Assembly: GCA_905221615.1 (NCBI GenBank)
Contig: CAJNDT010000133.1
Coordinates: forward strand, 235,321 to 299,320
Source: Symbiodinium sp. CCMP2592
Lineage: Eukaryota; Sar; Dinophyceae; Suessiales; Symbiodiniaceae
Length of the DNA stretch: 64,000 nt
Reading direction: 5' to 3'
Part shown: positions 1-8,799 of the stretch, piece by piece
Numbering within the stretch: position 1 is the first letter of the stretch
Layout: each line of letters opens with the position of its first letter
Translations under genes and position numbers: made by a program
The notes under the pieces: generated by a model
Seen by the model: the letters and a program-made list of their open reading frames with translations, nothing else
Told to the model about the DNA's origin: nothing
The model's database searches: none

Positions 1-302
1 GGAACTACCAACAAGCCGCTGTTTTTCGGTGGAAAGCTATGCCTCAACGCCCTCACCCCGTGAGAACTCGAGCCTTGATCTCCAAGTCTGTGGGCTTCTC
101 GCTACCTCTCAGCACCTCCAGCAACTCCGAAAACGGCTCCTTGGCTCTGCCGGGCACCGAAAGAAATCGACTCCCGAAGGAACGTCTGCTGGTCTCAAGG
201 ACAAGACTTCATAGCCACCTCGAAGTGGCGCAGCGGGTGTCCGCCAGGGAAGAGAACCCCCAGCCCCCGGAAAAGAAAGGACGAGAATAAGACCACCTAC
301 AT

Positions 303-396
303 GAGTACTATATGTGAATATATCTATATATCTATATATCTATTTATCTATATGTACACATACACATAATTTCTATGGATGTATGTGTTCATATTT

Positions 397-425
<29 letters not shown>
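303..425. repeat. AT-rich microsatellite
   Basis: Runs of TATATATC and a pure (AT)n tract near 398-420. No coding signal is visible here. Apart from this tract I see nothing supportable in positions 1-1,100. Confidence 0.8.
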
Positions 426-427
<2 letters not shown>

Positions 428-1108
428 CCATGTTATATACGTATGTTTTAGTAAAGTACCATATTTTGTACAACCGAACCTTTTGCCGCCCGCGCTTCGA
501 GCAGCTCTCGGCCCTCCACCTCTTTGGCGCCTCAGGAGACACTGGAGGCAACTAACTCTTCTAACCTTTTCGAACCTTTTCAGGGATCCATAAAGGCATC
601 TATAGGGCTTAGGATCTAGGGTCTACTTGGAGGATCATGGGACTCAGTGAATTCGCGTGTAAGTACGTCTAAATGGACTATAGGTAACTGTAGCTAATAC
701 GTACAGCTCCCTTGTTCATAATCTGGTTGCTATGCATCCCATGATCCTTCAAGTAGGCTATTCGAGGTGCCGGGATTCGTCGGAGGCTGGGTGGGTCACC
801 TCTGGATGCATGTCAAATGAGTCAAGCTCTGGGCATTCCGACCGCTAGATGCCTCGAGGAGTCTGCTGCTTGCCCTGCACTTGGATTCCGGTGTGAGCTC
901 CACACTGGTCCCCTTTTCTGAACTTTCAGTTATTCAGACGACCAAGAAGAGCGGCGCTTTGAAGCTAGAGCAGACTGCACTCTCTTGCGTTACCCTGTGA
1001 TCCACAGTCACCATCGAGACAAGCGGCTGTAGGCTTCCATTAGAAGCTCGATGGTGTTTAGGAGCTCGTCATCCAGCGCCTGGGAGTTGCAGGGGAAGAT
1101 ACTTCGCA

Positions 1109-1324
1109 TCAAGAAATCCTCTTAGAGTCTTCAATGTCCCATAACCGTAGGGGGTGCTCCTCGCCCAAACTATCCTCAAGCCCACGTGTGCTGGCGTGTC
1201 CGATGCGGGGCACACTTTTGCATCCCGGGCACTTGCCGGCCAGCAGGGGCCTGAGCCGGGCTTTCCGGGCACTTGGCACTTGGCACCTGGATCGATCGCA
1301 GACAGAAGAAAGGGCGATGATCAA
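1109..1324 (-). CDS. candidate exon with a CPGC motif
   Basis: An open stretch on the minus strand containing KCPGCKSVPRIGH and then GEEHPLRLWDIEDSKRIS. The CxxC pair could be half of a zinc site. No clear splice sites were fixed and no family was recognised. It is listed because its composition resembles coding sequence more than the surrounding DNA does and because other minus-strand exons follow at higher coordinates. Confidence 0.22.
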   Translation of the reverse strand: MIIALSSVCDRSRCQVPSARKARLRPLLAGKCPGCKSVPRIGHASTRGLEDSLGEEHPLRLWDIEDSKRIS

Positions 1325-1379
1325 GGTGAGTAGGAGGGCACGGGCGATGATGATGCCTGTAGCGGCTTGAAGACGAATG

Positions 1380-2110
1380 ACGGTTCTATTGAAGCACTAA
1401 CTGCGCACTGCTGGTCACAGCAGTGGGCCTGGAAGGCAGGGTTTTTCCGCTCTCATCCGGACAAAAACCTAATCCGTTGCATAGTTCGCCGCACATCGTG
1501 CACTAGGAAGGCGATTGACCCCGAAGCATGATCTCGGCCCAACGCCTCCACAGCACGCGCTGTAGCCCCCACCTCGCCCGACAGAGGCTGACCTTGGAAG
1601 TCATGACAAACGGCCGCTGCCACAAGCCCTCAAACACTTAAAGCCTCAAACCCTGCAGAGTCTGAGACATGGATTCGCTGCTTGCTACCTTGACTGCCAG
1701 TGATCAGCGATTGGCACCAGGACACGGGACAGGCCGGGCCCTGAACTGCTATTTGAGGAGGTGCGGCTCACAGCAACCAGCATCATTGCATGCATCACCC
1801 TTTACCTTTTACGTCAACGACAAACTATGACTGAAGATGGTTGGCTCCCTGACGAAAATGGTTGTACCCCGTGCCTCTGCGCTCATGTCTGAGTCGAGAG
1901 GCTGACCACCCTCTCGATGTCTTCCTTTGAGCCAGAAGTTTCTCAGCACCGGTTTGATCTACGAAAACAGATTGCGTCTGTTTGTTAAATTGGTCTTGTA
2001 CATATGGGCAAGTGCAAAATTCAAGGAGATTTCAATCCAAGACATTCAACCTATGCCGCCTGTCGGCATGGCGAGGCAGGACTCCAAGATGCCTGAGGTT
2101 ATCAGTTTGT
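1380..2110. other. no gene seen
   Basis: I see no convincing exon or repeat in this stretch. The short open frames on both strands lack recognisable motifs and convincing splice signals. Confidence 0.5.
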
Positions 2111-2121
2111 CGCCAAGATAC

Positions 2122-2221
2122 GGTGTCGTCGCCCCTGGCCGACGCAGAGCTGCCCTCGTCACCCTCTGCCACGTCCGTGTCTTCGGGCTTCGGGGGCTGG
2201 AGCCTCGCAGAAAGCTTGGAG
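2122..2221 (-). CDS. acidic low-complexity exon
   Basis: Read on the minus strand, an acceptor ending AAAG at the high-coordinate side is followed by about 33 codons containing PPKPEDTDVAEGDEGSS and ending at a GTATCT donor. The translation is acidic, Ser/Gly-rich and probably disordered. Clean splice boundaries on both sides and a non-random translation support an internal exon. Function is unknown. It may belong to the same gene as the exons at 2.4-3.2 kb. Confidence 0.4.
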
Positions 2222-2362
2222 CTTTCAGGGTGGCGATCTCCATCTGCACGCTGTGCTTGCAGACCAAGGGCAAACACTGTTCTTAAGATTGTCATCCTTA
2301 TTACTATCTAAGGGCTATAAGGAGGCGATTGTGTCACTGTTACTGGAGGTTCAGGCCCCTGA

Positions 2363-2380
2363 ACCCTAAACCCTAAACCA
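2363..2380 (+). repeat. telomere-like CCCTAAA dimer
   Basis: Two and a half CCCTAAA heptamers lie between exon candidates, so probably in an intron of the minus-strand gene. Confidence 0.7.
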
Positions 2381-2394
2381 GGGGAGCTCAGGAA

Positions 2395-2447
2395 CCCCAA
2401 CTGCGTGAAACAAGCCGAGCGGCTTCCCAGCTGCGCCTTTCGTCATC
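2395..2447 (-). CDS. short charged exon candidate
   Basis: After an acceptor-like ACCAAG on the minus strand the frame reads KDDERRSWEAARLVSR. It is highly charged and helix-prone like the exons at 2.8-3.2 kb. The donor is not certain, so the low-coordinate end is approximate. Confidence 0.3.
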
Positions 2448-2588
2448 CTTGGTAACATATTAAAATACTGCGTCATAGACCGTACTAGCGTACAAGTATT
2501 GCATACTAGAATATGCCAGAATATATTGGAACATACTAGACAGTAAAATACAGTGGAAAACTCTAAGGCATAAACTGATTTGGAGAAC

Positions 2589-2660
2589 CCTTGAAAAAGG
2601 GCTTGGGACCCCTCGCAGTGCAAAGAGCCATATCAACAAGTTGGCCCTCATCAAGGTACA
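2589..2660 (-). CDS. short exon candidate (YLDEGQLVDMALC)
   Basis: An acceptor TTTCAAG precedes a 72-nt minus-strand exon reading YLDEGQLVDMALCTARGPK and then PFFK, ending at a GTTCTCC donor. The translation looks coding. The phase does not match the exon at 2,813 directly, so either an exon is missing between them or one boundary is off. Confidence 0.33.
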
Positions 2661-2812
2661 CTTGAAATTGGGGTCCTAAAGTATCACCATCCCCCAGCCC
2701 TACAACCCTGAAGGCCTGGACCCTAAAGCCGAACACCATCAAAAAAAGCTCCAGGAAGGAAAACAGCCTTCAAAGCACCGGAAGAGGATGAAAAAATTGC
2801 CACCCCAAACTC

Positions 2813-3212
2813 CTGGGCAGCGGGCATGAAGAGGAGTTTCTCTTCCCGCTCCGCTAGCTCGGCTTGCGCTTTCTGGCGCTTCAGCTCCTGCAAACGGCAG
2901 GTCCGCCAAAAACATGTAGTATAGTAAAGCGTGTACAGACATGTAATGTATAACGCTGTATATAAAACACATAATATCCAAATACGGGTAGATTCGTTGA
3001 CCTGGTTGAAGGGTTTAGGGCTAAGGCACTCCGAAGCGGTCTGCAAGCCTCTTCCTCCGCCGCCTCGCGGGCGCGGCGAGCCGCCTCATCCTGGCGGGTC
3101 AATGGCATCTTAGGGTTTAGGGTTTACCTGAACCCTAAACTCCAAAGCCGTACCTGAATACGAATCCTGCTCCTGCTCTTCAGGGCTCTCTCCGAAGTCT
3201 TCGCAACTGGCG
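2813..3212 (-). CDS. three joined exons of a coiled-coil protein
   Basis: Three minus-strand exons join in phase 0. The first, about 3212-3154, ends SERALKSRSRIRIQ before a GTACGG donor. The second, 3108-3049, reads MPLTRQDEAARRAREAAEEE and ends at a GC donor. The third, 2887-2813, starts after TTTGCAG, reads ELKRQKAQAELAEREEKLLF plus MPAAQ, and ends before GAGTTT, a possible GA donor. Joined, they give a continuous Glu/Arg/Lys-rich helix typical of a coiled coil. The exact 60-nt and 75-nt lengths and phase continuity are the main evidence. The parent protein was not recognised. Non-canonical GC and GA donors are known in dinoflagellates. Confidence 0.5.
3109..3153 (-). other. 45-nt intron built from telomere-like repeat
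   Basis: Between the first and second exons of the coiled-coil segment lies a 45-nt GT...AG intron. Most of it is telomere-like: a TTTAGGG-type segment followed by CCCTAAACCCTAAG in the opposite sense, so the intron can fold on itself. It is unusually short for a spliceosomal intron. Confidence 0.45.
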
Positions 3213-3219
3213 AGGCTCT

Positions 3220-4020
3220 TGGACCCGAAGCCCGAACGAACATGTCTGGGCCAAAGCCTTCTGAAAGGGATCAAAGCCTCTGAAGTTAATAATTTTCACA
3301 GGACGTGGAAGTCCTAAGACGACAGCCTCCTAGACTCCACACCCATTCGAGTCAATCATTGAACCCCAGAAACTCAACCGCTGTGAACTCCAAGAACGTG
3401 GCCTGAATGGAGGCTTCGTTACTCTTGTAAGACTGAAGCCTCGGTTCGCGCCTGCTCCGCGGAATCTCGGCTCTCCTCCTCATTTGGTCCAGTTCCTGGC
3501 TACGGCCGAGAGCTGGACCACCAGCGCACCGCGACTGGCCTTTCTGCTGAGGTTCATCTTGCCTGATACTGTTGTGATAACACAGCTACCGACGCTAAAT
3601 GTAAGTCTGGCACCTTGGGATCCACTTGTTGTCTCAATTCCCCAAGCACCCTCCGACCCCTGCAAACCCCGGCGAATTGTTGCCCCAAACCCTTTGGGAA
3701 ATCGTGGCACTCCTTCGCCAGTGGGAAGGACTTCCGCGGCTGCCTCCACCTGAAACCAAACCGTGACATTAAGATGCTATATTGAGCATACTTTACCAGA
3801 ACCAGAATAATAAGGGCCCCTCGAAGGGGATGATTCACACCATATTGGGGTTTACTATACCACAACGATACGGTCCTGTAACGGATACCACGATAGTATT
3901 CTGCTAGCCTGGCAAAGGTGCTCAGCTCTGGCCTTGGCATCGACTTCGTTCTGGCAGACAGGGCCTCAGATTTTTCACCGCACGTGCATTCACTTGCCTG
4001 GCAAAAGAGAGCCGTCGGGG
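3220..4020. other. non-coding stretch, nothing certain
   Basis: Overlapping open frames exist on both strands but show no motifs or splice-bounded exons that I trust. Confidence 0.4.
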
Positions 4021-4025
4021 AAACC

Positions 4026-4135
4026 ATGTGGGAGTTTCTGAAAATAAGGGACCCTATAATGCAGTACCCTAAATATGGTAGGAATCCTACTATAAGGACC
4101 CCAAAATAAGGCACCCCTAGTTTCCGGAAACCCCC
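4026..4135. mobile_element. half-copy of a foldback MITE
   Basis: This segment matches one arm of the foldback element at 7,213-7,425: GGAGTTT..GAAAATAAGGGACCC at one end, AGTACCC..AAATA..GTAGGA in the middle and a GGAAAC end. Only one arm is present, so it looks like a solo or truncated copy. Confidence 0.5.
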
Positions 4136-4251
4136 ATGTTACTGTTACGTTGATAGATGGCCACACGGCGCAGGTTTTTGCAAGGGATTGTCTGGATTCG
4201 CCTCTTGCTTTGGGCTGTGGAACATATCGTTGCGGTGGCGGACATGGGATC

Positions 4252-4346
4252 CTGCCGGCCGACGCCAGCGAAGCGGCCAGGGCACAGAGAAGGGGCAAGG
4301 ACGTGAATTTCGCCCGCTCCTCGCCGAGGTAGTTGCTCACCCACTC
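4252..4346 (-). CDS. internal exon (EWVSNYLGEERAKF)
   Basis: On the minus strand, acceptor CAGCACAG is followed by 95 nt reading EWVSNYLGEERAKFTSLPLL and then an Ala/Leu/Ser-rich end, stopping at GGCAG before GATCCC, which would be a GA-type donor. The translation is protein-like (amphipathic, ordered). No family was recognised. Confidence 0.42.
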
Positions 4347-5060
4347 CTGTGCTGGGGAGGCTCTTTCAGAACCTCTAGCATAGCTATCGTATATATCACA
4401 GCTCATACCACATCTCTTATCAACTCTGCATCATAGGTCATGACTGCTCACCAGATCACGGTTTACATTCTACAGCCTAGATGAAATCACGGCCCCAGCT
4501 CCAGCTCCCCGACCAGCTTCTCGGAGCGCTCCTGGCGTTTCGCACGGTATCAGGGCTCTCTGCCAGGGTTCCGGTACGACATGGGTTACGGCTGCGGGTT
4601 TAGAGTGCGACTCTGCAAAGCGCAGAATGCCTGTGCCTACGGCGAAGCACCCGCTCTCTTGGAAACAAATCGGGCTAATCGCCATCCCTCCGTCCTTCAG
4701 CTTTTTCAAGGTCTCCACCTCCTGAAAAGCAGGACTTTGAGGGCTTCTCTGGAGGTGCATGGGTCTCGGCTGCTTCACACGTGCAGAAGACAACTTTGGG
4801 GCTATTTGCATGATGACCTGCAGGTTCTCGTCATCCGTCCAACTTCATCGAGAGTGAGCCAATCCCAACCCTGACTCTCAACAACCACGAAGCCCTCCCG
4901 TGCTTATCCTCCACTCCTGGCCCCCTACCCCAGCACCCTCGCCTTCCCCAAAGCCACTTTCAAACCACTATAGTAGATTATAGTCTAGTAGTAAGCTATA
5001 TTGTATACAGTAGTGTATCAGTAAGTTATACCCGAGTGCCTTCTAGTATAACACAAGGGA

Positions 5061-5147
5061 AAAACCCTAAGCCCTAAACCCCTAAACCTCGAAATCCCTA
5101 AACCCTCAACTAAGACCCCGAAATCCCTAAACCCTAAACTAAGACGC
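5061..5147 (+). repeat. telomere-like CCCTAAA cluster
   Basis: Degenerate CCCTAAA heptamers mixed with GAAATCCCTAAACC units. The cluster abuts the donor of the minus-strand exon at 5,148, so it appears to be intronic. Confidence 0.75.
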
Positions 5148-5240
5148 CTGCCCGCAAGAGGCGGCCTTGTCCAGGACGAGCTTCGCCTCCTTCTGCTCGA
5201 ACTGGGCCTTCTCCCACCTCGGCTTCGCGGGTCCGAAGCC
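5148..5240 (-). CDS. Lys/Glu-rich helical exon
   Basis: The minus-strand frame reads PAKPRWEKAQFEQKEAKLVL and DKAASCGQ, ending at a GC donor (CAG|GCGTCT). It is charged and helix-forming like the 2.8-3.2 kb exons, consistent with one long coiled-coil gene. The 5' edge, near a GAAG acceptor, is approximate. Confidence 0.42.
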
Positions 5241-5395
5241 AAGGTCCCTTCCAGTATACTAGAAGATACAACAATACATACGATAGTATGCTCCATAATA
5301 TACTAAAATATACTATGATAAACTATAATAACCTACAATATACTAGAATATAAGATCATATACTATAATATATACGATAATATCTTGATGATTTC
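5240..5395. repeat. AT-rich TACTAGAATA-type degenerate repeat
   Basis: Repeated near-copies of ATACTAGAATAT and ATACTATAATA. A related AT-rich tract occurs near 2,450-2,550. No coding signal. Confidence 0.6.
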
Positions 5396-5473
5396 GTTAA
5401 GAGTCGGTGTCCTTCGACTTGGCTCAAAGCTCCGAAGCCCCGGATGCCCGAAACCATGGACGCTAAACGCTCT

Positions 5474-5514
5474 AGGGGTTTAGGGTTTAGAGTTTAGGGC
5501 TTAGGGTTTAGCCC
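5474..5514 (-). repeat. telomere-like TTTAGGG cluster
   Basis: About five TTTAGGG-type heptamers, some degenerate, in the orientation opposite to the cluster at 5,061. Confidence 0.75.
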
Positions 5515-5568
5515 TCGAACCAGCCGTTACGCCGCACTCGGACCCCATCTGGGTGCCCAGTATCCGAT

Positions 5569-6296
5569 CCCGCAGAGCATCCATGTCCCAACCATGATAA
5601 CGTCCAGATCAGACCCCATCCATGCCCGCAGAGCATCCATGTCCCAACCATGATAACGTCCAGATCAGACCCCATCCATGCCCGCAGAGCATCCATGTCC
5701 CAACCATGATAACGTCCAGATCAGACCCCATCCATGCCCGCAGAGCATCCATGTCCCAACCATGATAACGTCCAGATCAGACCCCATCCATGCCCGCAGA
5801 GCATCCATGTCCCAACCATGATAACGTCCAGATCAGACCCCATCCGTGCCCGCAGAGCATCCATGTCCCAACCATGATAACGTCCAGATCAGACCCCATC
5901 CATGCCCGCAGAGCATCCATGTCCCAACCATGATAACGTCCAGATCAGACCCCATCCATGCCCGCAGAGCATCCATGTCCCAACCATGATAACGTCCAGA
6001 TCAGACCCCATCCATGCCCGCAGAGCATCCATGTCCCAACCATGATAACGTCCAGATCAGACCCCATCCATGCCCGCAGAGCATCCATGTCCCAACCATG
6101 ATAACGTCCAGATCAGACCCCATCCATGCCCGCAGAGCATCCATGTCCCAACCATGATAACGTCCAGATCAGACCCCATCCATGCCCGCAGAGCATCCAT
6201 GTCCCAACCATGATAACGTCCAGATCAGACCCCATCCATGCCCGCAGAGCATCCATGTCCCAACCATGATAACGTCCAGATCAGACCCCATCCATG
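5569..6296. repeat. 56-bp tandem repeat, 13 copies
   Basis: Thirteen head-to-tail copies of a 56-bp unit beginning CCCGCAGAGCATCCATGTCC, at exact 56-bp spacing from 5,569 to 6,241. The copies are nearly identical; one near 5,845 has G for A in CATCCATG. Fifty-six is not a multiple of three, and the frames that run through the array on the minus strand change frame each unit, so it is not a coding repeat. Confidence 0.95.
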
Positions 6297-6604
6297 GTAT
6301 GTTGACTGGTTCTTGCTGAGTCTGAGTCGCGGATGTCCCCGATAGGCCCTCGGCAAAACAGGCAGCACGGGACAAGGGGAAACCGAAATCTGGTTGCAGT
6401 GAGGGCAGACTGGCAGCAGCAGGGGAATCCCTCGACTCCGGCAGCGGAGCAACCATCGTTCTTTGACAGTGTGATGACCGGATCGGATTGGTCTAACCCC
6501 GGCTTGACCTGTCCCAGCATTCTAGCTCTTTGGCCATAATATCCGGTCTTGCTCCGTCCCCTCGTAGTTTCATCTCGTAAGATGCACTCCGGTCAGATCC
6601 AGGG

Positions 6605-6674
6605 CCCGCAGAGCATCCATGTCCCAACCATGATAACGTCCAGATCAGACCCCATCCATGCCCGCAGAGCATCC
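6605..6674. repeat. isolated outlier copy of the 56-bp repeat
   Basis: One full unit (6,605-6,660) plus 14 bp of the next lies about 310 bp beyond the main array. Unique sequence separates the two, so either the array was once longer and was interrupted or a copy was relocated. Confidence 0.9.
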
Positions 6675-6679
6675 TTATG

Positions 6680-7020
6680 AGCAGCTGCACGACAAGGAGC
6701 CTTGGTCGATACTTTGAACTTCACAAAAAAAAAACACCAATTCATAGAGCACAAATTCTGCCAAAATCAGCCTCCCACGAACAAATCACCAAAATCCTCC
6801 GACATGCACGAAGTCCCACGCTGGCCAAGCAAATCGACTTCAAAGCTCTTTGAAGCCCTGGAAACGGCTTAAAGCCGAGGTGGCTATTTTTGAAAAAATA
6901 GCCACCTGGACTTCAGGACGTTTCTCTTCTTGCAACACTGCGAAAGTGCCGCGCCTGCCAGTAAAAACAGCATTTGCGGGGAGCTCCTACGGCCGTGCCT
7001 GCGGCACAACACCCGGTTCG
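6680..7020. other. no gene seen
   Basis: Unique sequence with a small inverted repeat (GTGGCTATTTTTGAAAAAATAGCCAC near 6,880). No exon was recognised. Confidence 0.5.
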
Positions 7021-7024
7021 AGCG

Positions 7025-7112
7025 GGGTTTAGGGCTTAGGGTTCAGGATTTAGGGTTTGGGGTTTAGGGCTTCGGATTTAGGGTTTAAGGCTTTTGGCTT
7101 GGGGTTTAGGGT
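7025..7112 (-). repeat. telomere-like TTTAGGG cluster
   Basis: Degenerate GGTTTAGGGCTTAGGG and related heptamers over about 90 bp. Confidence 0.75.
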
Positions 7113-7212
7113 CCTGCATTTCACCCCACTCTGGGGCGGGACGCTTCGTCACGGCCTGCGACATCTCCTCACTGAGCTGCCTCTTGCCCTCCTTTCCGGT
7201 GGGACTAAGAGG

Positions 7213-7425
7213 GGAGTCTGCGAAAATCAGGGGACCCTTAACATAGTACCCCAAATAGTAGGATCCTTATTATAGGGACCCCAAAGTAAAGTACCCCTAA
7301 TTTTCGGAAACTCCCGCTCTAGGAGTTTCCAAAAAATTAGGGATACCTTTTCTTGGGGGTCCTTGTCATAAGGATCCTACTATTTAGGGTACTATGTTAG
7401 CGGGTCCACTAATATTCGGAAGCTT
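7213..7425. mobile_element. foldback MITE-like element
   Basis: Two arms of about 100 bp are imperfect reverse complements separated by only a few bases (near 7,314-7,318). Landmarks shared between arms are GGGACCC, ACATAGTACCC, AAATAGTAGGATCC, CCCTAATTTT and GGAAACTCC. Nothing is encoded. A half-copy occurs at 4,026. Non-autonomous DNA element is the simplest reading. Confidence 0.65.
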
Positions 7426-7504
7426 CCATGTGGTTTTAGGGTCGAGGGAACCGGTCTTCGTGGCTGTGGCCACCGAGTTGGGGTTCGCCACTGCCCAAGA
7501 ATTG

Positions 7505-7535
7505 GTTTAGGGTTTAGGGTTTTGGGTTTAGGGTA
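7505..7535 (-). repeat. telomere-like TTTAGGG run
   Basis: Four heptamers, one degenerate. Confidence 0.75.
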
Positions 7536-7662
7536 ATTCTTCATGGAATCCTCGGACCTTGTCCGCGCATGAGAAACATAGAGAGGATCTAGGACGGCGG
7601 AGCTTGGTGCTTCTGGGCTAGCTCTAAAGCAAACTTACAGATCCCTAAAACAAAGCCGGCGC

Positions 7663-7710
7663 CTTCTTCATCTCATCCAACTTCTCATCGATGCCTCGGC
7701 TTGGGGCTGG
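7663..7710 (-). CDS. short exon (RGIDEKLDEMKK)
   Basis: After a CCCAG acceptor the minus strand reads PSRGIDEKLDEMKK, then either a GC donor (AAG|GCGCCG) or a TAG stop a few codons later. The charged helical character matches neighbouring exons. Boundaries are approximate. Confidence 0.33.
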
Positions 7711-7871
7711 GCTTTACAAGCGGCTCCAAAGGCCTTCGTGCATGCATCAAGGGAAGACAGTGTTTGTGGACATCTCGTAGACTCCTAGCCCAAACCACGA
7801 CCATAAGGTTGGCGCCCTGCGGTCAGTCCAACACGCCCGGTCCACGGAAAGACCCCCTACGCTTATCCTGA

Positions 7872-8060
7872 GCCTCCTATGTGTTACACTATGCAGGTTC
7901 GCAGCAGGCTCGAGATGACGAGGCCGCGGCGTTTGAGGTACTTCTTCGGGCGCTTGCGGTTCATCCGGACGCTCGGATGCCAGTTCTTCTTCGTGTGCTT
8001 GTTCTGGTAGAGGCCTTCTTCTTCCGATGGCGAGAGAAGGGGCAAATCTCCCTAACTTCA
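7872..8060 (-). CDS. strongly basic exon
   Basis: Starting in phase 0 after an AGTTAG acceptor, the minus-strand frame reads GDLPLLSPSEEEGLYQNKHT, then KKNWHPSVRMNRKRPKKYLK and RRGL. It has no internal ATG until late, as expected for an internal exon. The block is very basic and aromatic and would suit nucleic-acid or acidic-partner binding. It follows in phase from the exons at 8,474-8,792. No family was recognised. The donor is probably GTCATC or GTGTAA. Confidence 0.42.
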
Positions 8061-8093
8061 CGCACCGCATGCCGCATGGCGACCTGCACCTTG

Positions 8094-8131
8094 ACTAAAC
8101 CCTAACCTCCGAACCATCCTAAACCCTATAA
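8094..8131 (+). repeat. telomere-like CCCTAA run in an intron
   Basis: Three degenerate CCCTAAA-type units lie between the basic exon and the acidic exons. Confidence 0.6.
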
Positions 8132-8473
8132 AATAACGCAAAGAAGATCGACTTTGGGATCATCTCCCACCTCCCAGGCTCACTTCCGGAGCTCCCCAGC
8201 GAGCCTGCATGGGGTGGACAGCTTTGACATCGGTAAGGAGCACGGCTCGGGCTTTGACAGAGAATTCGTGCTTGTCTCGCCAAACACACATGGTGTCCAG
8301 TTGCAGCTTTAAGAGAGTGAGGGCGAAAGCAGCTCTGGCTCCAGGCGAAACAAAAAGAAACTGATGGCATGTGATTCCGGATCAACCCATCTTCGGGTCG
8401 GATACATTCTGGAGCAATCGAGCAGTGACACGGTTTCGTTCTCAAGACCTGAGAATGACAATCAAGCAGATAC

Positions 8474-8792
8474 CTGAATGGGTTGGGCCATCGCCTCGTT
8501 GCGGTAGTCGATGACATCGGGCTCCACGGACGAGTCGGATTCGTCGCCTTCCTGCGAAGACCCGAGTTTGCAACACATGTGCCTTTGCGAAGCTGCATAA
8601 AGAAAGAGACGAGGAATGCACGTAGGCTTGTTTTTTAGAAGCACGCAACTGCCGACAGCTATCACCACTCCACCAGACCCTAAACGCTAAACCCTAAACC
8701 CAAAGCCCCTAAACCTCCAAAATGCCCACCTCCTCCTCGCCATTCTCGGGCTCCGAGGGCTCGGGCTCGTCGTCGTTGGCAGCGGCCTGGGC
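8474..8792 (-). CDS. two joined acidic exons
   Basis: Exon 8792-8730 is exactly 63 nt (21 codons), starts after AAACAG, reads AQAAANDDEPEPSEPENGEEE in two glimpses (AQAAANDDEP, EPSEPENGEEE) and ends at GTGGGC. Exon 8551-8474 is exactly 78 nt (26 codons), starts after TTCGCAG, reads EGDESDSSVEPDVIDYRNEA plus MAQPIQ and ends at GTATCT. Both are phase 0 and join cleanly, giving a very acidic, probably disordered segment, followed in phase by the basic exon at 7.9-8.06 kb. Clean boundaries make this one of the best exon pairs on the left side. Function is unknown. Confidence 0.52.
8679..8723 (+). repeat. telomere-like CCCTAAA run in an intron
   Basis: Four heptamers, two degenerate, sit inside the intron between the two acidic exons (8,552-8,729). 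Confidence 0.7.
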
Positions 8793-8799
8793 CTGTTTT

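Noticed and set aside
5569-6296. CRISPR array
   Set aside because: The units are contiguous with no unique spacers, and the DNA is eukaryotic.
5508-6456. Minus-strand frames through the 56-bp array (WGLIWTLSWLGHGCSAG)
   Set aside because: The unit length is not a multiple of three, so the frame changes with each unit and the apparent proteins are artefacts of the repeat.
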